From NCBI GenBank assembly GCA_016871355.1, contig VFZC01000001.1, forward strand, positions 62,001-126,000: a DNA stretch of 64,000 nucleotides. Direction: 5' to 3'. This stretch comes from Actinomycetota bacterium. GTDB lineage: Bacteria; Actinomycetota; Acidimicrobiia; Acidimicrobiales; Ilumatobacteraceae. Under the pieces are notes generated by a model that worked only from the letters and a program-made list of their open reading frames with translations, was not told the origin of the DNA and searched no databases. The translations under genes and the position numbers were made by a program. This document shows, piece by piece, positions 31,194 through 40,221 of the stretch (the first letter of the stretch is position 1; each line of letters opens with the position of its first letter).

Positions 31194-31871
31194 TCAGGGG
31201 CGCTTGGGCTGGTCGGGGAACATCGACGCCACGAAGAACCCCATCAGGCCGAACCAGGCCGCCGGGGTCGGACCGTCGTCGCCCAGGATCTCCACGATGT
31301 TCGAGCCCAGACCCAGCGCGTTGATGGCGGTGGCCACGGCCACCGGGTCGAGGTCGTCGCGGAACATGCCGCGCTGTTGAGCTTTGGTGAGGACGTCGAC
31401 GAAGGCACGCTGGCTGCGCACCTGCAGGTCGTGCATCAGTTCGCGGAGCTCGGGGTCGCGGTGCGTACTGACGAGTAGCTCGAACCTTCGCCACCGGGCG
31501 TTCACGTGTTCGGGGTCGAACGGGTTGGCCAAGAACGGCGTCAACTGGGCGAGGTAGTCGTCGCGACCAGTTGCCGTGTCGAGGGCGGTGTTGATGCCTT
31601 CCACCGTGGCCTCGATGGAACGCCGAAGGTGTTCGGCCAGCGCTTGCCGAATGAGATCGTCGCGATCACGGAAGTGCCAATAGAGCGAGCCGGTGGTGAC
31701 GCCGACTTCGGAGATGATGTCGTCGAGACGCACGGCATCGATACCCTTGTCGAAGATCAGGTCGAGCGTTGCGTCGATGAGAGCCAGGCGCGAATCGATA
31801 CGCGGTTTGGGCTGACGCGTCGTGGCCTTCGAGCGTGCGTGTCGGGATGTCTTCCCACACGATGTCGTCAC
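31194..31871 (-). CDS. TetR-family regulator
   Basis: LIDATLDLIFDKGIDAVRLDDIISEVGVTTGSLYWHFRDRDDLIRQAL. Confidence 0.93.
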   Translation of the reverse strand: MTTSCGKTSRHARSKATTRQPKPRIDSRLALIDATLDLIFDKGIDAVRLDDIISEVGVTTGSLYWHFRDRDDLIRQALAEHLRRSIEATVEGINTALDTATGRDDYLAQLTPFLANPFDPEHVNARWRRFELLVSTHRDPELRELMHDLQVRSQRAFVDVLTKAQQRGMFRDDLDPVAVATAINALGLGSNIVEILGDDGPTPAAWFGLMGFFVASMFPDQPKRP

Positions 31872-31904
31872 GTCACGGACTGTACAACGTGATTCGAAGT
31901 TGGC

Positions 31905-32807
31905 TCAATGGCCCGCGCCCACGACCAAAGCCTCCAGGAACACCTCGTGTGCAGCCTGAGCGTCCAGGTCGGTGGCGACCTCGATCGTCGACTCGGGTTC
32001 GGGGGTCCCCCGCACTCGGCCGTCCGCCTCGACCACCACCGCCATGGGCGTGAACGTGAAGAGGTGCGGATGGGTCAGGGCGAGCAACGTGAGCGGATCG
32101 TGGGCCCAACTTCGATCGTCTGGCATCCCCGGTCGCAGGCTCGACAGCCATTGCCAGAATCGCCGAGCCTGATTGGCCATCAACGATCCGAGGGGATGCA
32201 CCGCAGCGATTCGCTCGACATCGGTCTCGTCGACCGCCACGCGCAACGTCTGGTCGAGCGGCACGATCGTGATGGGGGCGCCTGAACTCATCACGATGTC
32301 GGTCGCCACGACATCGCAGGCAAAGTTGTGTTCGGGCCAGCCCGACTGGAACTCTCCACCCATCACGAACAATCGATGCACGTTGCGAGAGAACGACGCA
32401 TCACGCTGAATCGCCGTGGCGATGTTGGTCAACGGACCGATCCCCAGCACGTCGAGCGTTCCAGGGGCGGCGGCCACCAATTCGATCAAGACGTCGACCG
32501 CATCACCCGACGCATACGACGCCGCACTCAACCCGGGAACACCTTCGCCCTCGTGGCCACCCCACACGACCGCTTTGCCGCTCAGTGGTTGTTCGCAGCC
32601 TCGATACACCGGAACATCGAGGCCCATCGTGGAGAGTGCGACCGACGCGAGCCGTGCCCTCAGGTCGGTGTCGCCGTACACCAGCGTGACCGCTTCGAGT
32701 TCGATCGATGGCAGGCCTGGCATCATTGCCAGAGTCCACAAGTCGTCCACATCGGTTCCGATGTCGGTGTCGATCACGAGACGAGCCACTCGTTCATCCT
32801 TCCTCAT
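31905..32807 (-). CDS. Inosine/uridine-preferring nucleoside hydrolase family
   Basis: VIDTDIGTDVDDLWTLAM...VLGIGPLTNIA...VMGG...HDPLTLLALTHP. Confidence 0.9.
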   Translation of the reverse strand: MRKDERVARLVIDTDIGTDVDDLWTLAMMPGLPSIELEAVTLVYGDTDLRARLASVALSTMGLDVPVYRGCEQPLSGKAVVWGGHEGEGVPGLSAASYASGDAVDVLIELVAAAPGTLDVLGIGPLTNIATAIQRDASFSRNVHRLFVMGGEFQSGWPEHNFACDVVATDIVMSSGAPITIVPLDQTLRVAVDETDVERIAAVHPLGSLMANQARRFWQWLSSLRPGMPDDRSWAHDPLTLLALTHPHLFTFTPMAVVVEADGRVRGTPEPESTIEVATDLDAQAAHEVFLEALVVGAGH

Positions 32808-32854
32808 CGACGAGGCCGCCACTGGCTTCGCGTTCTCGGCGTACCATCGATCCC

Positions 32855-33277
32855 GTGCCACCCACTCCGCCCTCCGAACCCTTGTACCGCACGCCACTGC
32901 GCTGGATTCTCGGAGTCGCGCTCGTCGGTGCCGGTGTCGCCCACCTCACGACGCAACGCACCGAGTTCCAGGCTCAGGTTCCGAGTTGGTTTCCGCTCGA
33001 CGAGGATCTCGTGGTGGTTGTCTCGGGAATCATCGAAATCGCTCTGGGCCTCGCGTTGATCGTGCTTCGCCGTCGACGAGTTCTCGTTGGTGCCATCGTG
33101 GCGGCGTTCTTCGTGGCGATCTTCCCTGGCAACATCGCGCAGTGGAGCGAAGGCGTCGATGCGTTCGGACTCGACACCGACACCGAACGGTTCGTTCGAC
33201 TCTTCTTCCAGCCGGTGCTCGTGATGTGGGCGCTCGCCGCGACGGGAGCCTGGCGCGCCTACCGAGCCAGACGGTGA
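32855..33277 (+). CDS. DoxX-like small membrane protein
   Basis: Four hydrophobic segments: LRWILGVALVGAGVAHLT, LVVVVSGIIEIALGLALIV, LVGAIVAAFFVAIFPGNIAQW, QPVLVMWALAATGAW. Confidence 0.65.
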   Translation: MPPTPPSEPLYRTPLRWILGVALVGAGVAHLTTQRTEFQAQVPSWFPLDEDLVVVVSGIIEIALGLALIVLRRRRVLVGAIVAAFFVAIFPGNIAQWSEGVDAFGLDTDTERFVRLFFQPVLVMWALAATGAWRAYRARR

Positions 33278-33328
33278 CCGGGGAGGGGAACCCTCGCTGC
33301 GCTCCTCCCAAATCCCAGACGCGCACGA

Positions 33329-33372
33329 AAACATGAAGAGGGCCGACCTGGCGGCCGGCCCTCTTCATGTTT
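33329..33372. terminator. Strong hairpin in the left direct repeat
   Basis: AAACATGAAGAGGGCCG ... CGGCCCTCTTCATGTTT, 17-bp perfect arms. Confidence 0.7.
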
Positions 33373-33418
33373 GGTGGCGGGGAGGGGATTTGAACCCCTG
33401 ACCTTCGGGTTATGAGCC
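33372..33418 (-). pseudogene. 3' fragment of tRNA-Met (anticodon to CCA end)
   Basis: rc CTCATAACCCGAAGGTCAGGGGTTCAAATCCCCTCCCCGCCACCA; 5' half missing. Confidence 0.9.
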
Positions 33419-33577
33419 GACAGCGTCTGGTGAGGTCTGATCGGAGCTCGGCTGCGTTGGTGCAGGTGGGGCGCCGATTCGAGGGGTGGTCACGCTCGTG
33501 TCGTGTGCATCGGTACGTGCCCGTCGGTCGTTGTCGTGTTCGCGCCCTCTCGGGGTCCGCAGACGGGTTCCGTTCGG

Positions 33578-33874
33578 TCAGTGTTCGTCCCAGTGGCCGT
33601 CGTGGAGGGCGTGGCGGTGACCGTCGTGCAGGTAGTCCACGTGGTCGCCGTGCTGGATCGCTTCGTGGCCGCAGCCGGGGCCGTGTTGGTGCTCTGCGTG
33701 CTCTGCGTGCTCTGCGTGCACGCTCGAGCACTCGTCCCAGTGCCCCTCGTGGAGGTGATGCACGTGGCCGTCGTGGAAGTAGTCGACGTGGTCGCCATGT
33801 GTGATCGAGGCGTGCCCGCAGTCGGGGCCGTGCTGGTGCTGGTGGTCCTCGTGGACCGCATGGGTGGTGCTCAT
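33578..33874 (-). CDS. His-rich metal-binding-type protein with two internal repeats
   Basis: HQHGPDCGHASITHGDHVDYFHDGHVHHLHEGHWDE / HQHGPGCGHEAIQHGDHVDYLHDGHRHALHDGHWDE. Confidence 0.85.
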   Translation of the reverse strand: MSTTHAVHEDHQHQHGPDCGHASITHGDHVDYFHDGHVHHLHEGHWDECSSVHAEHAEHAEHQHGPGCGHEAIQHGDHVDYLHDGHRHALHDGHWDEH

Positions 33875-34188
33875 GTTCGTGCCTCCTCGGCATGTCGAAT
33901 CGCGTCGCGGACGATGTGGATCACATGGTCGTCGGCGATCACGTAACGGATCTCCTTGCCGTCGCGTCGCCCGACGATCAGGTTTGCCGAGCGCAGCACG
34001 CGGAGGTGTTGCGACATCAGCGGTTGGCTCACGTCGAGCGAGGCGACGAGTTCGTGCACGCACTGCTCACCGTGCTCCTCGAGTTCGAGGATCACACCAA
34101 GACGAACCGGGTTGCCCAACACCTTGAGCAACTCGGCGCCCCGCATGATGTTCGGATGGTCAGCGGGCGGCACGCGCCGAGTATACAC
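33871..34188 (-). CDS. ArsR/SmtB-family transcriptional regulator
   Basis: LLKVLGNPVRLGVILELEEHGEQCVHELVASLDVSQPLMSQHLRVLRSANLIVGRRDGKEIRYVIAD; 4-nt overlap with the His-rich gene; exact GTG/ATG start uncertain. Confidence 0.93.
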   Translation of the reverse strand: MYTRRVPPADHPNIMRGAELLKVLGNPVRLGVILELEEHGEQCVHELVASLDVSQPLMSQHLRVLRSANLIVGRRDGKEIRYVIADDHVIHIVRDAIRHAEEART

Positions 34189-34270
34189 CTATTCGCATGT
34201 GTGCACAAGTTGTAGCGGGTTTCAGCTCTGGCCGGCGAGCCTGCCGCCCAGCCGGCGAAGCGGGAGAGTG

Positions 34271-34696
34271 CTACACCCCGACGATGATCAACTTGGAGCT
34301 ACGGAGCCGCTGCTCGACGACGACCGATGCCATGCCTGCGACAGCGAACGGTTCCCGGAGGGATCGATGGTCAGGGTGGTACTCGGCCGAGACGACGTCG
34401 ACGGGGCCCTCGATTGATCGGGTCCAGTCCGAGCCACCCAGGTCGGCGTCGACGACGTGGACCCTGGCACCATGCGCCGATGCCGGGCCGAGCTGGTGGA
34501 GACGTCGGAGTACCGGGTCGATCTCGACGCCGACGAGCCGAGCCGACGGGAGCGATGCGGCCAGGCGAGCCAACAGCGTGCCCGTACCGGAGCCGAGTTC
34601 GACGACGACACTCGACTGGTTGGCCAGTCGCTGGGTGAGGTGATCCACGATCGAGTCAAGGAGCTCGGCCCGACCTTCGAGGTAGTGATCGCTCAT
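34271..34696 (-). pseudogene. Internally deleted SAM-dependent methyltransferase
   Basis: VVVELGSGTGTLLARLAASLPSARLVGVEIDP intact, then DVVSAEYH jumps to a C-terminal-type end REPFAVAGMASVVVEQRLRSSKLIIVGV. Confidence 0.5.
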
Positions 34697-34794
34697 CGGC
34701 TCCCATCCCGCACGCAGCTGCTGCGACGCATTGCCGTGTTGCGACCCGATCCCGGCTGCGCGTGGCGCCGTCTGCATCGGTCGGATCGTAGCTA

Positions 34795-34813
34795 TCTCGG
34801 ACTCGCTCCGATT
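34795..34813. promoter_or_regulatory. Putative Zur box S1
   Basis: TCTCGGACTCGCTCCGATT, 14/19 to AATCGGAATTGTTCCGATT; upstream of the zur gene (34846). Confidence 0.55.
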
Positions 34814-34845
34814 CTTGTCGAGCGCCTTCGGCGTAGAATGTCGGC

Positions 34846-35292
34846 ATGGCCGTCGAAGTGAACGACATCCACCTTCTGGTCGAACGCCGTATGCGCGACA
34901 CCGAGTTGGTCTACACGAAGGGCAGGCGGGAGATCGTCGAGATGCTGGCGACGATCACGCGCCCGACAACCATGCAAGAACTCCTCGATCGCCGACCCCG
35001 GCTCAACCAGGGCTCGATGTACCGGAACATGACCGACCTCGAAACCGCCGGCGTCGTGCAGAAGGTCATCGGAGCCGACGACCGCACCCGCTACGAACTC
35101 GCCGAGCACCTGATCGGCCACCACCACCACAGCATCTGCAGCCAGTGCGGCGCGGTCGACGACTTCACCATCTCTTCGAAGATGGAGAAGTCACTCGAAG
35201 CGGCACTTGAACGCGCTCTCGGCGAAGCCGGCTTCCACCCGACAGCTCACCGGCTCGACGTGATCGGCATCTGCGCCAGCTGCGCTGCCTGA
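34846..35292 (+). CDS. zur: Fur-family metalloregulator, probable Zur
   Basis: TKGRREIVEMLATITRPTTMQELLDRRPRLNQGSMYRNMTDLETAGVVQKV; HHHHSICSQC and CASC metal motifs; genomic context. Confidence 0.85.
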   Translation: MAVEVNDIHLLVERRMRDTELVYTKGRREIVEMLATITRPTTMQELLDRRPRLNQGSMYRNMTDLETAGVVQKVIGADDRTRYELAEHLIGHHHHSICSQCGAVDDFTISSKMEKSLEAALERALGEAGFHPTAHRLDVIGICASCAA

Positions 35293-35318
35293 CCCGTCCG
35301 CGAGGAGTGGATCGGCGG

Positions 35319-35489
35319 TCAGCGCTCCTCTTTGAACACCACGTGGCGACGCAAGACCGGGTCGTACTTCTTGAGTTCGAGGCGTTCGCGGTCGTTTACC
35401 TTGTTTTTCTTCGTCACGTAGGTGTAACCCGTACCTTCGGTGCTCTTGAGCTTGATGATCGGGCGACGGTCCTTGCTCGCCTTGGCCAT
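35319..35489 (-). CDS. rpmG: 50S ribosomal protein L33, cysteine-free (C-) paralog
   Basis: [56 protein letters not shown]; no CxxC pairs. Confidence 0.93.
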   Translation of the reverse strand: MAKASKDRRPIIKLKSTEGTGYTYVTKKNKVNDRERLELKKYDPVLRRHVVFKEER

Positions 35490-35725
35490 CAGACCTTCAC
35501 CCCGCGGGCCCGCAGCTCGGCAACGACCGACTCGATACCCCGGCGATCGATCGTCTTGATCGCCCTCGTCGACAGGGTGAGCCGGACCCAGCGGCGCTCG
35601 CTCGGCAGGTAGTACCGCTTCCGTTGGATGTTCGCATCCCACCGGCGGTTGGTGCGGCGATGTGAGTGAGACACCGATTTTCCGAAACCGGGCTTGGTCC
35701 CGAAGAGCTGACAGACGTTCGACAT
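35489..35725 (-). CDS. rpmB: 50S ribosomal protein L28, zinc-ribbon-less paralog
   Basis: [63 protein letters not shown]; a single Cys. Confidence 0.93.
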   Translation of the reverse strand: MSNVCQLFGTKPGFGKSVSHSHRRTNRRWDANIQRKRYYLPSERRWVRLTLSTRAIKTIDRRGIESVVAELRARGVKV

Positions 35726-35742
35726 GGATTCGAGTGTATCGG

Positions 35743-35761
35743 AGTCGGAGTGATTCCGATA
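35743..35761. promoter_or_regulatory. Putative Zur box S2, divergent rpmB/rpmE2 promoter
   Basis: AGTCGGAGTGATTCCGATA, 14/19 to consensus; within a 27-bp inverted repeat GTATCGGA..TCCGATAC (35736-35762). Confidence 0.7.
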
Positions 35762-35772
35762 CAATCGGGACG

Positions 35773-36033
35773 ATGAAGCGAGATATCCACCCCGACTACC
35801 GCCCTGTCGTGTTCGAAGACGTGTCGATCGGCGAGCGTTGGCTGAGCGCCTCGACGGTACGAACCGACAAGACGGTCGAGTGGACCGATGGCAACACGTA
35901 CCCGCTGTTCACCGTCGAGATCTCGAACCTCACACATCCTTACTTCACCGGCCAGATGAAGATCTTCGACACCACAGGCCGGGTCGAGCGGTTCAACAAG
36001 CGATACGGCGCCCGGAAGGCCCCGAAGGTGTGA
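35773..36033 (+). CDS. rpmE2: 50S ribosomal protein L31 type B
   Basis: [29 protein letters not shown]...[37 protein letters not shown]; no Cys. Confidence 0.95.
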   Translation: MKRDIHPDYRPVVFEDVSIGERWLSASTVRTDKTVEWTDGNTYPLFTVEISNLTHPYFTGQMKIFDTTGRVERFNKRYGARKAPKV

Positions 36034-37040
36034 GCAACGACCTGCCTTGGGCCGACCGAGGGCTCACTCCGGTCACGGTGATCGCAGGAGGCCACGAAGC
36101 GGCCGTCTTGGCTGCGCGACTTGCGCTCGGCCTCCGTGACGGGGTCTGTCCCGAACAGGTCGCGGTGGTCGCCGAGGCGCCTGCACCGGAGTCCGTCGGC
36201 GAGATCGCCTGGTGCGTCGTGCGTCCTGTCGAGGGTGCGCGGACCGAGGGATGTGATTGCTGTCGCGTCCGTCTCGACCTCGTCGGTGCGATCCGGCTGG
36301 TGCTCGAACGACCGACTCCCCCGCAGCGTGTACTCGTGGTCGCTTCGGAGTCGAGCGACGTCTCGACGATCGCGCAGACCTTGCTCTCGGAACCGGCGAT
36401 GCAGCGTCTGGTCGATCTCGACGGCGTCGTGGTCACGGTCGATGCCGTGGCACAAGCGACACGCGTCGCGCTCGGCCTCCCGTTCGACGACGAGATGGGA
36501 TTGGCGAGGCTTGCGGTCGCCGACCGAGTGCTGGTCTCTCGCGCCGACGACGTGACGGACGACGCGCTCGGAACGGTCATGCGTTCGCTGCGCACGATCA
36601 ACCGGTTCGGCTTCATCGCAGCACCGGCTCTGAGTCCGATCGACATGAGCGCGATCGTCGATCTGCGAGCGTGGCACGGCGCACCACCGCTCGGCTCGGA
36701 TCGGATGGTCGAGCCCGTCGTGGTTGCCGATGGCACTCGGTGGCCGGTCACGGTACGTTGCGAGATGGACGGCTTCTGCGATGCCGACGCGGTCGACGGG
36801 TGGTTCGATCACTTGATCGCGCAGCACGGTTCGCGGATCCTGAGGCTCCAGGGTGCGGTGGCCGTCGTCGGACACGAGCACCGGGTCTGCTGTCGCGGTG
36901 TTCGCAGCTTCGCGATCAGTCACTCCGAGACGGAGCATCGTGCCGACGAGCGCTCGCCGCTGAGCATCGTCGCAGTGGTGGGTTACGGCCTCGACGCCGA
37001 CGCCGTACGCGCCGAGTTCGAAGCCACCCGCGCACGCTGA
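36030..37040 (+). CDS. COG0523-like protein without recognisable GTPase P-loop, CxCC retained
   Basis: VTVIAGGHEAAVLAARL in place of VTVLSGFLGAGKTSLL; EGCDCCRVRLDL; GTG start overlaps the rpmE2 stop by 4 nt. Confidence 0.75.
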   Translation: MSNDLPWADRGLTPVTVIAGGHEAAVLAARLALGLRDGVCPEQVAVVAEAPAPESVGEIAWCVVRPVEGARTEGCDCCRVRLDLVGAIRLVLERPTPPQRVLVVASESSDVSTIAQTLLSEPAMQRLVDLDGVVVTVDAVAQATRVALGLPFDDEMGLARLAVADRVLVSRADDVTDDALGTVMRSLRTINRFGFIAAPALSPIDMSAIVDLRAWHGAPPLGSDRMVEPVVVADGTRWPVTVRCEMDGFCDADAVDGWFDHLIAQHGSRILRLQGAVAVVGHEHRVCCRGVRSFAISHSETEHRADERSPLSIVAVVGYGLDADAVRAEFEATRAR

Positions 37041-37098
37041 TCCGCATGATGACTCTCAACCGGGCCGGACGCGGCATCGACCCGAGCGTCTGATCGAC

Positions 37099-38088
37099 AT
37101 GGACGTCGTGACGAGCGTGGAGATCGTCTGGCGTCACTCGATGCCGGATGCAGCCAGACACCTCGCCTGGACCGATCTCGGTCTTGTCATCGCCCGCGAC
37201 GACGGGCACATCGTCCTCGTCGACGACTCGACGGCGGGTGTTCGACACGTGCTCGACGTCAGCGCTCCGCCGACGGCGCTCGCCGCCGCCGGCGAGGCCA
37301 TGGTCGTCGGAGGCCTCGACGGCAGCCTCACGCACCTCGCACGTGGCGTCCGCACCTCCTGGCACGTCGCAGAACCGATCGTTGCAGCTGCATGCGTGCG
37401 TGGAACCGTGATCGTCGGCCACGGGACCTCTGCGCGCGCCGTCGTACCGCATCCGATCGACGCGCTCGAAGGCGGCGTCGGTTCGGTCACGGCGATCGGG
37501 TGCGCCGCCGGGCGGCTGGCAGTGATCGGCGGCACCACCGGTCTCGCATGGGTCGACACCGGCCTCCTCGTCGTGGACGGTCGGATCGACCTGCCGACGA
37601 TCGTGTCGGTGGCACACGATCCTCGAGAACGTGTGGTGGCATGTGGCGACCTCGGCGGCTCCATCCATGTGCTCCGACCGGGGACCGGTGAGGCGAACGA
37701 GCTCACCGGTTATCCCGATCGTGTCGACCTGATCGCGTTTGCGGCGAGTGGCCGTGCCCTGTGCGCCTGCGCGTCGGACGAGATGACAGTGTGGCCGGTC
37801 GACGACGACGGCGGGGTCGAGGAACCCGAACCACGTCGGCTCGTCGGACACGACGAGCCGATCACCGCCCTCGCTGCGAGCGAGGTCGACGACCTCGTCG
37901 TGACAGGCGATGCGTCAGGTCTCGTGCGCGTCTGGGCGCCGCTGCTGCTCGACCGTCCGGTAGCGACGCTGCGGACCGAAGGCGTGGTCCTTGCGATCTC
38001 CTGGCGTCCCGACGGGCGCGGCGTCGCGATCAGCTCGTCATCGGGGACGCTGCTGTTCGCCGACGTACGGCCCGGCGCCGTCGCGTGA
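37099..38088 (+). CDS. WD40-like beta-propeller protein
   Basis: Repeated blades: VIARDDGHIVLVDD, MVVGGLDGSLTHLA, VVACGDLGGSIHVLR, VVTGDASGLVRVWAPL, AISWRPDGRGVAISSSSGTLLFAD. Confidence 0.75.
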   Translation: MDVVTSVEIVWRHSMPDAARHLAWTDLGLVIARDDGHIVLVDDSTAGVRHVLDVSAPPTALAAAGEAMVVGGLDGSLTHLARGVRTSWHVAEPIVAAACVRGTVIVGHGTSARAVVPHPIDALEGGVGSVTAIGCAAGRLAVIGGTTGLAWVDTGLLVVDGRIDLPTIVSVAHDPRERVVACGDLGGSIHVLRPGTGEANELTGYPDRVDLIAFAASGRALCACASDEMTVWPVDDDGGVEEPEPRRLVGHDEPITALAASEVDDLVVTGDASGLVRVWAPLLLDRPVATLRTEGVVLAISWRPDGRGVAISSSSGTLLFADVRPGAVA

Positions 38089-38132
38089 TCCGCGCTGAGC
38101 GCCCGCGCGCCGTGCGGGTGGCCGACGTCCGC

Positions 38133-38950
38133 TCAGCTCGAGGTGAGCGGACGCGTCCCGACGTGCAGCGTCCGCGCTGCGAGGACGAAGACGTCGGGCC
38201 GGTGGTGCACGCTGTCGGAGCGGGAACGCTGCGTCGGTGTCGATCAGGGTGAGGTGGCCATGTGGCCCGACGCTCGCCGACAACGACGCGGCGAATCCTC
38301 CGGCGCCCGACCCGATGTCGGCGATCCGGCTGCCAGGTGCGAGATCGAGCCACGCTGCCATCTCGTCGTGGACACCTCGCCACGCCGTATCCGCCCGGGC
38401 CAGCTGATCGGCCATCGCCGACCAGTCGAACCCGTCGTGGCTGTGGCCGCCGTCGTGGCTGCCGGCGTGGTTGCGGTGGCCGGTCCCGGGGCCCGGCGTG
38501 AGTCGGCGACGGCGCCAGACGGTGGCAAGCCGGTGATCGTCGTGTGGCTCGGCGTGCGTTCGGGCGAAGCCGTGCCGACGTAAGAACCGAGCCGCGTCGA
38601 CATTCGCGGCGATGTGCTCCACGAGGAGTTGCTCGGTACCTGCGGGGAGCGCGACCACGAGGTGCTCCACGAGCGCCGCACCCACTCCGGTCGATCGTCG
38701 CGCCGGGTGAACGTAGAGCTTCCAGAGCACCGGAACGCCGTCGAGGTCACCGAGGTGCGCGAGTCCGATCACCTCATCGTCGTCGGTCGCGATGGTGACG
38801 CGCCCCACGGCGATGTCGGGGTCGAGCGCCGATCCCCACCACGAGTTCAGGAGACCGGCGGCGTACTCGCTCCCAACGGGGGCGAATAGGTGTCGGGGAT
38901 CACTACCGTGGCGAAGGCGTCGATGGCCGGTCGGTCCGTGGCGGTGGCTC
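38133..38950 (-). pseudogene. GNAT acetyltransferase plus truncated methyltransferase, frameshifted
   Basis: ETHIRRATATDRPAIDAFATVVIPDTYSPP and VGSEYAAGLLNSWWGSALDPDIAVGRVTI lie in different frames across CCCCC at ~38878-38882; methyltransferase motif RIADIGSGAGGFAASL then frame break. Confidence 0.6.
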
Positions 38951-38985
38951 GTCGGATGTGCGTCTCGGTTATGGGTTCGTGAGTC

Positions 38986-40221
38986 CTACGGCGATGGGGT
39001 TGGCGATGGGGTTGGCGATTCGGATGTGAGTACGGCGACGACGTCGGCGACCGTCCTCAGTTGCGATGCCGATGTGACTCGCTCGGCGTAGCCCTGCATC
39101 TCGGCGAACCCGAGCGGCCACGCGCCGACCGGTTCTGGTGTGCACCAGTGCAGGCCGGCCGCGCGGCGCATCCACCGTTCGACGACCTCGAAGCCGGGGT
39201 CGGCACCATTGCTGCGGCCGTCACCGAAGACGATCACGGTCGTCACCCGCCCGATCCGTGTCCCAGCTCGTTCGTCGATGGCACGCAGCGCCGCCCCGTA
39301 GTCCGACGCAGCACCGATGTCGACCACTCCCCCGTCGAGCAGCACGTCGACGGCGACGTCGGGCGCCGATCGGCGGACGATGGACGTCGCGTCAACGGGG
39401 CGATCGACGAAGGCGATCAGCCTGACTCCACGGCTGCATCGCGTGAGTGCGTCCGCTGTGTGCAGTGCGAGCACTGCAGTCGGGCGCACCGAGATGCTCA
39501 CGTCGGCGAGCACCACCACCCGTGGCGCGACCCGTATCCGACCGCGGCGGCGGAGCATCATCGGCACGCCGGACGAGCGCTGCGCGGCCCGCATGGTGGC
39601 GCGCACGTCGAGGCGGCCCAAGCGCGATGGACCCCACCGACGCGCGTCGTGCCGGTGGCGATGAACGAAGGTTCGAGCGGCTCGTTCGACCTGGCGGCGT
39701 TCCGACGGAGAGATCTCGGACCTCTCCCGTGCCTGCAGCGACGGTCGGAGACGGTGCCATCGGCGGTCGTCACCGGCGCGCTCGCCGGCATCGGCGAGAT
39801 CGACGCCGTCGAGCCCGATGCTCTGACCGGTGTCGGAGCCCTCTGCGCGCTGTGCCAGGCCCTGCTCCATGCTCTCCGCGCGCTGGTCCTCGACCGAGAT
39901 CCGCTCGGCGAGGTCGGGCAGCTGCCCGATCACCGGTGCCGAGCCATCGAAGCCGACGTCCGATGACACGTCAGACGACCTCGGTTCGGCCGGGTCGAGA
40001 TGTGAGAGCTCGTCGAGGAGCGCACCGAGCTCGTCATCGAACACGGCGTCGTTGCCCGCATGCTTGACCAGCGTCGCCCGCAGCGCCGCGGTCGCCCGTT
40101 GTCGGTCGTGCCAACCGATCAGCGCGACACAGCGATGGGCGTCGATCACCTCGGCGACCGAGATCGGCAGACCGCGCGCCCGGAGCCGCCCGGCGAGGCG
40201 CACGATCAGCTGGTCGCTCAC
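38986..40221 (-). CDS. CoxE-like VWA-domain protein
   Basis: RRRGRIRVAPRVVVLADVSISVRPTAVLALHTADAL...VTTVIVFGDGRSNGADPGFEVVERWMRRAAGLHWCTPEP. Confidence 0.85.
   Translation of the reverse strand: MSDQLIVRLAGRLRARGLPISVAEVIDAHRCVALIGWHDRQRATAALRATLVKHAGNDAVFDDELGALLDELSHLDPAEPRSSDVSSDVGFDGSAPVIGQLPDLAERISVEDQRAESMEQGLAQRAEGSDTGQSIGLDGVDLADAGERAGDDRRWHRLRPSLQARERSEISPSERRQVERAARTFVHRHRHDARRWGPSRLGRLDVRATMRAAQRSSGVPMMLRRRGRIRVAPRVVVLADVSISVRPTAVLALHTADALTRCSRGVRLIAFVDRPVDATSIVRRSAPDVAVDVLLDGGVVDIGAASDYGAALRAIDERAGTRIGRVTTVIVFGDGRSNGADPGFEVVERWMRRAAGLHWCTPEPVGAWPLGFAEMQGYAERVTSASQLRTVADVVAVLTSESPTPSPTPSP

Larger units (their letters stand above)
33280..33418. repeat. Left island-boundary direct repeat (att-like), ends in the tRNA-Met 3' fragment
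   Basis: CGCTGCGCTCCTCCCAAATCCCAGACGCGCA..AAAACATGAAGAGGGCCGACC...TGACCTTCGGGTTATGAGCC shared with 46333-46468. Confidence 0.9.

Noticed and set aside
33372-33418. Functional tRNA-Met at the left boundary
   Set aside because: Only the anticodon-to-3' half exists; acceptor 5' strand and D-arm are absent.
33578-33874. His-rich tandem repeats as a CRISPR-like array
   Set aside because: The repeats are protein-coding internal duplications without spacer structure; no CRISPR array or cas genes were seen in the window.
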